A stretch of 30,217 bases of DNA from a virus: IMG/VR virus record IMGVR_UViG_3300010885_009766, positions 1 to 30,217 of that record, one strand, 5' to 3'. A model generated the notes under the pieces. That model had not been told where the DNA came from. It did not search any database and saw only the letters and a list, made by a program, of their open reading frames with translations. This document shows positions 1 through 7,371 of this stretch, piece after piece. Position 1 is the first letter of the stretch; every line of letters starts with the position of its first letter. The position numbers and the translations under genes were made by a program.

Positions 1-14
1 ATAAATCCATTCAT
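1..14 (-). CDS. 5' end of a further late gene (partial)
   Basis: Only the first few codons of a further minus-strand gene lie in the window. A GAGG Shine-Dalgarno site just upstream (in GTGAGGATAGA, overlapping the stop of the preceding gene) serves either an ATG at 14 or an ATG at 10. The same 11-base leader precedes the gene starting at 2097, where the spacing matches the ATG at 10 better. Nothing can be said about the product. Its place after the holin-like and membrane-protein genes would suit a lysis gene, but that is inference from position only. Confidence 0.35.
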
Positions 15-20
15 CTATCC

Positions 21-479
21 TCACACTAGGTTATAGTGAACCGCAAACCATATTGCCCATGCTGCCATTGCAAGCAGTATCATACTGAGAACAATGGTAA
101 ATCCTACTTCAATCATATACTCTATTCGTTCTGCGCGTTCAATTGCAGCGATCTTCATCTCTTTCCTAATACGCACGACATCACGCTGGATCTGTTCCCA
201 AGCGCGTACACCATATACTTGAACTATTTGTGACTTAACATCACGCTCAATTTTCTCCGCTTCCATTTTGGCAGCAAAGGCTTCGATAGCACGGGCTTCC
301 GCAGACCCACCTTTACGCCAACCCTTTGGCTGCGCTGCTATCTGGGTGAGGTGAGCCACCCCATTCATAATGTCGGAGAGTTCTTTAGCTACCGAGACAA
401 GCTCTTTGCCTACGCCAATCGCAGTCTTAACAGTGGCAGCAGTTGCCTTGATCGTAGCTAAGACTGTTAACGGGTCCAT
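21..479 (-). CDS. Conserved phage protein with C-terminal membrane anchor
   Basis: A 152-residue protein. The N-terminal third has mild hydrophobic and amphipathic stretches (MDPLTVLATIKATAATVK). The middle is charged and helical, with an A-A-K-hydrophobic-E-A-E-K-I-E-R-D pattern and an A-W-E-x-I motif near residue 94. A strong hydrophobic segment at about residues 126-147 is followed by only a few residues, so the protein is probably held in the inner membrane by its C-terminus. I recognise the layout as a widespread but functionally unassigned family found near holin and fibre genes of aquatic podoviruses. It starts 3 nt after the holin-like gene with a GAGG site upstream. A role in lysis or in membrane passage of DNA is possible but only inferred from position. 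Confidence 0.75.
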   Translation of the reverse strand: MDPLTVLATIKATAATVKTAIGVGKELVSVAKELSDIMNGVAHLTQIAAQPKGWRKGGSAEARAIEAFAAKMEAEKIERDVKSQIVQVYGVRAWEQIQRDVVRIRKEMKIAAIERAERIEYMIEVGFTIVLSMILLAMAAWAIWFAVHYNLV

Positions 480-482
480 TCA

Positions 483-665
483 TTACTCGCCTCTGGCTTC
501 CTTAATGGCAAGATAGATACGGATAACAAGCAAAAATAAACCACCCGCAAGAGTAAGTAGTTGCAGATACTCATGCATATGGATGACCCACAAGGGCATA
601 GTAATAGCACCAGAGGCTACCACTGAATCTATAACCACTCGTGTGTCATCGGTTGTCATAGTCAT
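483..665 (-). CDS. Holin-like small membrane protein
   Basis: A 60-residue protein with a polar N-terminus (MTMTTDDTRVV), a weakly hydrophobic segment at about 15-30, a clear transmembrane segment at about 33-54 (rich in L, V and I, with a GG pair) and a short charged C-terminus (KEARGE). Size, topology and position right after the fibre-associated genes match class II holins such as T7 gp17.5, which make holes in the inner membrane at lysis. The ATG overlaps the previous stop in an ATGA, which implies translational coupling. A second in-frame ATG two codons later could give a dual start, as holins sometimes have, but no antiholin function is shown. No endolysin is visible in the window. Confidence 0.6.
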   Translation of the reverse strand: MTMTTDDTRVVIDSVVASGAITMPLWVIHMHEYLQLLTLAGGLFLLVIRIYLAIKEARGE

Positions 666-1588
666 AGCTCCGCAGTAGAAAGTGCAGTTGACACTTCAGC
701 CATTGCTGTTCCTGCACTAGCAACAACTTGATGGTTAAATCCAAATTCAAATATATTTATGGCTGTTCTACTTGAGACGTTAGTTGAAGTTATAGCTGTA
801 TACGTTATTGTTGGAGCAACCCTCATTGCAACATTAAAATTTACTGGAACATTGTAAACTTTTGTTGCGGCAGCAGCACCATTATCTGTAGCGCAAGCCC
901 TAGATTGCTGATAATACCGCTGACACAGCATCAATTCCTGCCCATACAGCCGCCGTTCAAATGGCGTGGCAACAGTGCCAGCCTCAAGTTGCACATTGCC
1001 AATCTGCCATGTGCCAGATGTCTGTGCGCCAACCGTAAACAGGATTTCAATGCCTGTCGTAGCGGCGGCAGGGACAGAAATGTTAGCCGTATACTGCGTC
1101 AGGGTTGAAGTGACCGTAAACGTACCAGTTGCAATCTGGGTCTTTGTTGGTGTCCCGATTGTGCCAAAGGTATCAGCGGTAGTGGTAGCATATGAAGCTG
1201 TCCAAGTTACAGTGGTAAGCAGACTGTTGGCTATATTTACAGACAAAGTGCATGTTTGCCCCGCAAGGTCATACGAGTTCAACTGTTCAATGCGCTGACC
1301 AATGCCAACAGCAGTAACAGATGCCGCGCCAGTGACTTGCAACAAGTTCTTGTTGTTACTAGCCCCAGCCACTTGTGCCGCAGTGACGTTTGCCCCAGTG
1401 GAATAAACAAACCACCGATCAACACATGGATAGCCAGTAGATATTGTTGGGACGGTTGTCCCTGCTGTCACAGTTGCGGAGGTGGCGCGTTGAGCAATAT
1501 ACATGTTCCCATTAATGATGCGGTTGCGCATACCAAGAGGACCACCATCAAAGGCCAGCATTGAGTTTGATACTTGTGTCAGTGCCAT
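662..1588 (-). CDS. Tail fibre/receptor-binding-type protein
   Basis: A 308-residue protein of mostly beta-strand, Thr/Ala/Ser-rich sequence. The N-terminus carries a G-M-R-N-R-I-I-N-G-N-M motif followed by Q-R and, near residue 57, a D-R-W motif. A W-Q-I-G-N-V-Q-L-E-x-G-x-x-x-T-P-F-E-R-R motif at about 194-213 precedes L-C-Q-R-Y-Y. This arrangement is common in virion-associated phage proteins with a jelly-roll, carbohydrate-binding-like domain, and is often annotated as tail fibre or minor tail protein. A role in host-surface binding beside the main fibre is inferred. A GGG site lies about 8 nt upstream of the ATG, and the stop overlaps the holin-like gene. Confidence 0.7.
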   Translation of the reverse strand: MALTQVSNSMLAFDGGPLGMRNRIINGNMYIAQRATSATVTAGTTVPTISTGYPCVDRWFVYSTGANVTAAQVAGASNNKNLLQVTGAASVTAVGIGQRIEQLNSYDLAGQTCTLSVNIANSLLTTVTWTASYATTTADTFGTIGTPTKTQIATGTFTVTSTLTQYTANISVPAAATTGIEILFTVGAQTSGTWQIGNVQLEAGTVATPFERRLYGQELMLCQRYYQQSRACATDNGAAAATKVYNVPVNFNVAMRVAPTITYTAITSTNVSSRTAINIFEFGFNHQVVASAGTAMAEVSTALSTAEL

Positions 1589-1592
1589 GATG

Positions 1593-1868
1593 TTATCCCT
1601 TTACAATGTTTACAAGGCGGCTGTTAGGTTCAAGCGCAATGAACCCATGCCACTGACCTACTTCCCAATCCAATACAGCACCAGTAGTTGCAATAGTTTC
1701 CCATGCACCATCAGGTCCAAAGGCGCGCACAGATCCTCGCGCTACAATGCTGATATGGATGTCATGCTCACCGTGTACATGTAACGGCAATTCATCACCG
1801 ACATCATCAAAATCGTAGATAACTCCAGTCAGCTTGCCGATAGCAAGTGGGCGGTCATGCAATGACAT
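1593..1868 (-). CDS. Small single-domain cupin protein
   Basis: A 91-residue protein that is almost entirely one cupin barrel. Motif 1 is visible as H30-x-H32 with H35 and H38 following and G45 closing it (LPLHVHGEHDIHISIVARG). Motif 2 is G63...E-V-G71-Q-W-H74...P-N82. The three-His metal site is thus plausible (H30, H32 or H35, H74), but the usual motif-1 Glu has no clear equivalent. Such mini-cupins recur in the tail regions of aquatic phages and their role is unknown; a structural sugar-binding or metal-binding role is as likely as an enzyme. Its ATG lies 14 nt inside the preceding gene, so it is probably translationally coupled to it. Confidence 0.75.
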   Translation of the reverse strand: MSLHDRPLAIGKLTGVIYDFDDVGDELPLHVHGEHDIHISIVARGSVRAFGPDGAWETIATTGAVLDWEVGQWHGFIALEPNSRLVNIVKG

Positions 1869-2097
1869 TTGGGCCTACCTGTGCAATTTGAATGACAGGC
1901 TCAACTGTAATAGGTAACACAGGTGGCTCAACATCAGTGATCACCCAGTCTGGATAATTCCACCGTGCAAACATGCCGTCAGGGATAGTAGGCACAGGCA
2001 TATCTGTCCAGAACGCAGGGATGCCAGCACCGTCTGCAACTTCCTGAGTTGCATTGGTTGAGTAGGCAGTGAGTGAACTAAATCCATACAACGTCAT
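1855..2097 (-). CDS. Short tail-associated protein, possible fibre chaperone
   Basis: An 80-residue protein directly downstream of the fibre gene, with a good Shine-Dalgarno site (GTGAGGATAGACC before the ATG). Its centre has the pattern I-P-A-F-W-T-x(5)-P-x(4)-G-M-F-A-R-W-N-x(3)-W-V-I-T, reminiscent of the short tail-fibre-assembly-type proteins encoded after phage fibres. The C-terminus is Pro/Val-rich. I do not recognise a named family with certainty, and assembly function is inferred from position and the aromatic motif. Confidence 0.55.
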   Translation of the reverse strand: MTLYGFSSLTAYSTNATQEVADGAGIPAFWTDMPVPTIPDGMFARWNYPDWVITDVEPPVLPITVEPVIQIAQVGPNVIA

Positions 2098-2106
2098 GGT
2101 CTATCC

Positions 2107-4767
2107 TCACGTTTTAATCAGGTAGTTTATGGGTACGCTATTGCCAAAATATGGGGATGACCGCGAACCAGTTGCGTATGTATTCAATCTAGGAACAACA
2201 AACTGTGTAGATGTTGTGTAACTGTAAATATCGCACAAATATGATCCAACTCCAGTTGGTGGGGTTCCATAGAAACGAGTTCCAGTTGAAGGAGTTGCAT
2301 AGATAGAAACAGTTCCAAGACCTAAATTTGGGATTGGAACCCAAGTAAGAAGGTCTGTACTAAAACTCTGACTTGAAACATACGCATTTGCATTTCCGCG
2401 CACTTTCCCAAGCTGACCTACAGTTGTAAGACTATTTGCAACCTGTGTCCAAGAACCTGAAGCACCTGTAGTGCTTGTATAAATTTGATTTGAAGAAGCG
2501 GAAGCGTTCCACGCCGTTAAGATAAACCTACCATTAGCATAACCAATGCCACTAAGTTGATTGTTAATTGTCGCAACACTGTTAATGTTTGCCGTGATGT
2601 CTGTCCAAGTAGCTCCATCTACAGAATGTTTCACCAAGTTTGTACCGTCACTGCGGTAAGCAAAATACACGAACCCGCCAGAATACCCAGCAACTCCACC
2701 ATAATTATAATTAATTGATGCGGATGTCAAAGAAACAGTATCGCCTGTCGTCCAAGTAATACCATCCGCAGAATATATAGCACGGACGTTTGTAGATATT
2801 TGTACGCCGCATGAAATAGCAGTTTGAGGGTTCCAAACAAGAAATGCAACATGACGGTTTGATGTGCCGCCATACGCCACTTCAAAAGGATAAACTTGTT
2901 GGTTAACTGACGCAATACTATATGTACGCGCTGTATATGTTACTCCATCAGGAGTTGTTTGATATTGCCAAACATTGTTTGCACTAGGCTGGGTGCTAAT
3001 TACATATACAGAGGTTCCATAACTTACTGCGTTGCCAAAGCCATAGGTATAAATATTACACCCTGTTCGCAAAGTCCAAGTCGACCCGTCTGTGCTAGTA
3101 GCCGCTCCATTTGCTACGGTTGCAGTTGTGGACGCAGCAGTTCCAGAGCGAAACAAAAGACTGTTAGCTTCAAAAATTTTATGTTGGTTAGAAGTTGATA
3201 TATACCCAGTAAGAGCATTACCAAGCGTGTTCACTGGAGCAACAGGTGTACCAATAGCAGCAGCAAGGGTCGCGTATGATGTGCGGGTATAGGTTGACCC
3301 ATCACACAACAGATAGCCCGTCTTGCTAGACGCAATGCTTGTAAGGATTTCGCCAGTTTCCAATCCAACTGTTGCCCAAGTGTCATCGCCGCGCAAAAAG
3401 GTGCTTGCACTTGGCGTTCCTGTTGCACTTAGTTTTGCAAGGGTGACATTGGCATCCAAGATCTTGGCGGTTGTAACAGCATTGGTTGCAATCTTTGCGG
3501 CAATTACAGTTCCATCAGAAGGCACGCCAATAGATAAGGGCTGTGTAAACACTACTTCCACATTGCCAGTCCCGGAGGGTGGAGCTGTTGAAAATGTTAG
3601 AGTTGTTGAGCTTACGCTATATGTAGCTTTAGATTGATAAACACCGCTTACATAAACATAGGTGTTGTTTTCAGTAATTGGATCTGAAGAAAGCGTAAAT
3701 GCTGTTTGTGATCCAGTGCCGTTAAACGCATCTACAACAACATTGGTTGAGCCAAGGCCAGAGGTAGATGCAAACCATTGATTTGTTTCAAAGTCAGCAA
3801 CAAAGGTTGTCTGGGTATACTGCGAGCCAATGCTTGCGCTTGTTACACCGTTAATTGTGTTAGAGCCAGAACGAGCAATTGTTACTCCATTGGCATCAGC
3901 AGTCCATTTAACAATTGCAATCTTAAAGCCATCAACGACAGTGCTAATCTCTGGCAGAGTAATTGTTACCGCGCCAGCGGTTGTTGTAACCCGCAGCAGA
4001 TCACCAGCGTCTGCAAGGACCACCGTATAGTTAGCACTCTTATCTTGCACAGCCGAGTACAAGCCAGAGGCAAGAGTAGCAGCAGCAGATGCAGCAGAAG
4101 ACGCTGACGATGCAGCACTTGATGCTGAGCTTGTAGCTGAGTTAGATGAGTTTGTTGCGCTAGTAGAAGACGCAGAGGCAGAGGATGCAGACGCAGAGGC
4201 AGAAGATGCCGCAGCAGTGGCAGACGCAGCAGCCGCAGCAGCTTGGCTTTCTAAGGCTGTAATGGTTAATGTTGAGCTTACCGGGTTCCCAGTTGCGTCG
4301 AATGCTAGAACCTTAGTTGCGCGTGTAGCTGCTACAGGCAGGATCATGTTAAGAGTGCCGCCATCTTCAACGGCTTCAAGATCATACACTGGTGCTTTGA
4401 GTGTCCGCTTGTTCTCTTCAGCAATCTGCTGGATCATAATGATCTCACCATCAAGCTGCTCATTTAGAGATGCAGCCGAGAGATCACCCGCAGTAACAAA
4501 GTCTGTCGTACGTTGAATAGTCCGCGCACCGACAATCGTAATCTGGTCTGCGTTAGTCGCAGCTACTACCAGAGTAACGCTACCAGTGCCATTTGCGCTG
4601 CTAACTGTTACAGTGTAATCAGTTGTCAATATCAGCTTGGTTGAGTTTTTATAGACCGCAATGTCAGTTTGACTGATCACTGGGAACGTAAAAGCATACG
4701 GCCCTACCCCTGCGGAACCAGAGTAGACCTTGCGCCGTGTTACCGCTGTGATGTTATAGTCAGCCAT
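2107..4767 (-). CDS. Tail fibre, T7 gp17-type N-terminus with propeller-like insert
   Basis: An 886-residue fibre. Residues 1-130 resemble the T7 gp17 N-terminal attachment domain: Y-x-F-T-F-P near 24-29, then an L-N-E-Q-L-D-x-E-I-I-M-I-Q-Q-I-A helix at 101-116. Residues 172-235 are an Ala/Ser-only linker. Residues 341-409 look like a second copy of the N-terminal beta fold. Residues 471-510 match the start of a phage tail-collar domain (G-Y-L-L-C-D-G-S, Y-A-T-L-A-A-A-I-G-T). Six Asp-box-like repeats (S-x-D-G-x-T-W) follow at about 558, 606, 666, 715, 765 and 803. The last 30 residues, F-V-V-P-R-L to N-Y-L-I-K-T, look like the end of a collar domain. Role: host recognition, attached to the gp11/gp12-type tail. 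A GAGG site lies 7 nt before the ATG. Confidence 0.88.
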   Translation of the reverse strand: MADYNITAVTRRKVYSGSAGVGPYAFTFPVISQTDIAVYKNSTKLILTTDYTVTVSSANGTGSVTLVVAATNADQITIVGARTIQRTTDFVTAGDLSAASLNEQLDGEIIMIQQIAEENKRTLKAPVYDLEAVEDGGTLNMILPVAATRATKVLAFDATGNPVSSTLTITALESQAAAAAASATAAASSASASASSASASSTSATNSSNSATSSASSAASSASSAASAAATLASGLYSAVQDKSANYTVVLADAGDLLRVTTTAGAVTITLPEISTVVDGFKIAIVKWTADANGVTIARSGSNTINGVTSASIGSQYTQTTFVADFETNQWFASTSGLGSTNVVVDAFNGTGSQTAFTLSSDPITENNTYVYVSGVYQSKATYSVSSTTLTFSTAPPSGTGNVEVVFTQPLSIGVPSDGTVIAAKIATNAVTTAKILDANVTLAKLSATGTPSASTFLRGDDTWATVGLETGEILTSIASSKTGYLLCDGSTYTRTSYATLAAAIGTPVAPVNTLGNALTGYISTSNQHKIFEANSLLFRSGTAASTTATVANGAATSTDGSTWTLRTGCNIYTYGFGNAVSYGTSVYVISTQPSANNVWQYQTTPDGVTYTARTYSIASVNQQVYPFEVAYGGTSNRHVAFLVWNPQTAISCGVQISTNVRAIYSADGITWTTGDTVSLTSASINYNYGGVAGYSGGFVYFAYRSDGTNLVKHSVDGATWTDITANINSVATINNQLSGIGYANGRFILTAWNASASSNQIYTSTTGASGSWTQVANSLTTVGQLGKVRGNANAYVSSQSFSTDLLTWVPIPNLGLGTVSIYATPSTGTRFYGTPPTGVGSYLCDIYSYTTSTQFVVPRLNTYATGSRSSPYFGNSVPINYLIKT

Positions 4768-4785
4768 TGAAGCACCTCATACCTT

Positions 4786-4814
4786 CTTATACAGCAAAGT
4801 GTTGTTTCGTTCAA
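4786..4814 (-). promoter_or_regulatory. Sigma-70-like promoter upstream of the fibre gene
   Basis: Read on the minus strand: TTGAAC, 17 nt, TATAAG (five of six in the -10), ending about 18 nt before the fibre ATG. It sits in the only gap between the second gp16-like gene and the fibre gene and could give the fibre and accessory tail genes their own transcript. Prediction by eye only. Confidence 0.45.
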
Positions 4815-4819
4815 ACTTG

Positions 4820-7369
4820 CTATCTTACATATTGGCTTGGCGGGAAGAGGAACGATTTGCCCTGCTCACGCTTTGCTATCTCTTCCATTCTAGATAGGTA
4901 GCCAGGATTCATTGACTCTTGCAAACGATAGGTAATCATGTAGTCCAGTGCCATTCGAGTGTAGAACAGGTTGGCAAACGGCGTATTGTTAATTACCACT
5001 TTATAGGCATTTGCAGCAAGGTTCTCATCTTTACCAGTGATAGCTTGAGACTTTGCCTTGCCAAAAAGATCAAGAACGCTTTCTACTGTACCCGCTGTGG
5101 GGCCGAGCATTGAACTTAATGGAGTATTGCCATAGCGATTCTTCATTTCTCCAAACATAAAGTCGCCGAGGATACCAGCACCACCGCCTTGCAGCATTGA
5201 GGCTTGCAACATCTTGGCATAATCAGCGGCAGATTCAGGCTTCTCAGTGTACCGACCACGCAGAAGATCTTTGGCATTGTATGCTGCATACCCGAACAAA
5301 GTTGACAAGATGAATGATTGCGCCAGACCGCCCATCTCACCATTCCCGTTTTTAAGAGCATCCATAAGCCCAGCAGATGGGTCAGCACCTCTGCCATATA
5401 TTTCACGGCCTAAAACTTTTTGGACATAGGCAACTGGAAATGATTTGAACTGTCCAATAAAGCGCAACAATTCTCCTACTGGTGTGCCGGGTTGCGTACC
5501 CTGTTGGAGAATAGATCGAGTTTTTGCATCAGGTTGAAGCACTGCAAAGTCAGCGCGATCATGAAAGTATGAGCCAAACTGTGTCTTAATCTCATCTTTC
5601 AATTCATTAATGGCGCGTGGAGATACCTTGCCACCAGTGTCTGTAATGTATTTTGCAAACATTTCATCTGGCAAATCTTTGACTGCTGACGGCAAAAGAT
5701 ATTGGCGACCATCTACTGCTTTAGTGGCGGTTGAGCGGATGATCTCCCAGCGACCAGCGTCTATACCATAAAGACTATAAACACGCTGCATATCGGGAGA
5801 TAGCTTTTCAAATGGCAGATCTTTTGAAAGAGCAGAGATATGAGACATCATGCGGATAGTGGATGAACGAAGAGTATCAGTCCACCAAGTCAACCCATTT
5901 AGTTTGTAAAAGACCTGTTGCAGTGTTGTCATTGCGCCCGGCAGATTATCCTCGCCAGCATACCGCGCACCAGAAATTGCACCGCGCTGAGAATCCATAA
6001 ACACGCCAAGGCCAGCATCGACTACCGCAAAGTCTTTTCCTTTTTGACCAGACCCAAGGCTAACAATGGATTCTGCAAGAGCCGCAAATGGACTATGCCC
6101 TTGATACGCCATCTCAGTCATGACAGTTGCAAGATCTGTTATTGAGGAAATAACAGCACCACCAAGTTTTGATGTTGACTCTATAACACGAATGCCAGAA
6201 CCAATTTTAGCCATCTGGCCATCAATAGGGATACGAGATGTCCCATCAACTTGTGCAAAAACATTGCCGAGATAGCCGTTTGGCTTAGTTGCTTCTCTAA
6301 AAGCACGAAGTTTTTCTGGTTCACCCTTTAACGACATGCCAAGATATTCAACAATGCGGTTAAAATTATCGCTAGGATTAGGGCCAAGTTTGCTCATCAA
6401 CCCAATGTTTTGAGCGGCAGTATCCATTGAGTGTAGAACTGCATCAGCAATAGTTCCAACGCCATACTCTCGGTGGTAGTCAAACCAGTTGTCAGCGTCT
6501 TTAAAATGCAGCACCCGCTCTTGGCTGGCCTTCTTGGCAAGGTTTGCAGTGCCGCCTTTAAAGCCAGTGACTTCCTCTTTATATTTGAGATGAACTCCGC
6601 TGACAAAGTTATCATAGATCTTGCCGAGGATTTCTTTTGGATCTGCTCCGTCCTCAAACGTGCGAGCCATGTCCAGCTTTTCGATAATGCCACTGACCCA
6701 AGTGTCTTTTCCAGCGCGACGAATCTTGTCTGAACTATGTGACTGACGCACAATGTAGCCAACTTGCTTGTCAACTGCGCCGCCATTATCATTATATTTC
6801 ATGCGGATTGTTTCTTGCCATTTGTTAATGACTTCCGCAGTTTTCATAACTTCTGGTAGCCCTTTAAATGGAGCAGCCGCCGGGTTATCAATTGTCTCTA
6901 ACGCACGGGAGATGTCGCGATCAAACTCACCAGATGTAAGGATATGCAATGTCCCTGCATTGTCTAAGTCAGCAATCATCCCACGGCCCCATTCGTTGAG
7001 CAGTGTATGTTGCCGAGCAGCAATGCTATCACGAGACCCTACTTTGACGGCATTGACACCACTAAGCATGGATTCCAATCCAAGTTCTGGCTTGTCGGCA
7101 AAGTTCGCTTTAATGTATTCAAGTGCTTCCGTGCGCTTGATAAACGAGATTGCAGCATTGCGCTTCTCGATCTTGGCAGCACGAATCAATTGCTTGGCAA
7201 GTTCACTAGCGGCATCGCGAATGGCAACGTCTACCGTATCAAGAGTGTTCTTGGCACGAGCAATCTTTTCGCGCTTCTGCACTTCCTCAAAGATCATCTC
7301 AGCTTCATCAGTGCTGAGTTTGCGGCCTACTGCTGTTTCAACTTCAAGCAGACAATCTGTAATAGCCAT
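4820..7369 (-). CDS. Internal virion protein, gp16-like C-terminal part
   Basis: An 849-residue, largely helical protein. The N-terminal 100 residues are charged coiled-coil-like sequence (EEVQKREKIARAKNTLDTV). The middle has long amphipathic helices and Gly-rich hydrophobic stretches around 395-420 and 680-710 that could be membrane-active. Size and order, after gp15-like and another gp16-like gene and before the fibre, match the ejected internal core protein of T7-type phages, which helps move DNA across the cell envelope. It starts 2 nt after the previous stop with a GAAGGGG site, so it is made separately. No transglycosylase motif is evident. Its length plus the 572-residue upstream protein is close to T7 gp16 (about 1318), suggesting a split gp16. 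Confidence 0.72.
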   Translation of the reverse strand: MAITDCLLEVETAVGRKLSTDEAEMIFEEVQKREKIARAKNTLDTVDVAIRDAASELAKQLIRAAKIEKRNAAISFIKRTEALEYIKANFADKPELGLESMLSGVNAVKVGSRDSIAARQHTLLNEWGRGMIADLDNAGTLHILTSGEFDRDISRALETIDNPAAAPFKGLPEVMKTAEVINKWQETIRMKYNDNGGAVDKQVGYIVRQSHSSDKIRRAGKDTWVSGIIEKLDMARTFEDGADPKEILGKIYDNFVSGVHLKYKEEVTGFKGGTANLAKKASQERVLHFKDADNWFDYHREYGVGTIADAVLHSMDTAAQNIGLMSKLGPNPSDNFNRIVEYLGMSLKGEPEKLRAFREATKPNGYLGNVFAQVDGTSRIPIDGQMAKIGSGIRVIESTSKLGGAVISSITDLATVMTEMAYQGHSPFAALAESIVSLGSGQKGKDFAVVDAGLGVFMDSQRGAISGARYAGEDNLPGAMTTLQQVFYKLNGLTWWTDTLRSSTIRMMSHISALSKDLPFEKLSPDMQRVYSLYGIDAGRWEIIRSTATKAVDGRQYLLPSAVKDLPDEMFAKYITDTGGKVSPRAINELKDEIKTQFGSYFHDRADFAVLQPDAKTRSILQQGTQPGTPVGELLRFIGQFKSFPVAYVQKVLGREIYGRGADPSAGLMDALKNGNGEMGGLAQSFILSTLFGYAAYNAKDLLRGRYTEKPESAADYAKMLQASMLQGGGAGILGDFMFGEMKNRYGNTPLSSMLGPTAGTVESVLDLFGKAKSQAITGKDENLAANAYKVVINNTPFANLFYTRMALDYMITYRLQESMNPGYLSRMEEIAKREQGKSFLFPPSQYVR

Positions 7370-7371
7370 TG

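Noticed and set aside
4080-4240. Ala/Ser repeat region in the fibre gene as a DNA-level repeat element
   Set aside because: It is codon-level simple sequence encoding a flexible linker, common in phage fibres.
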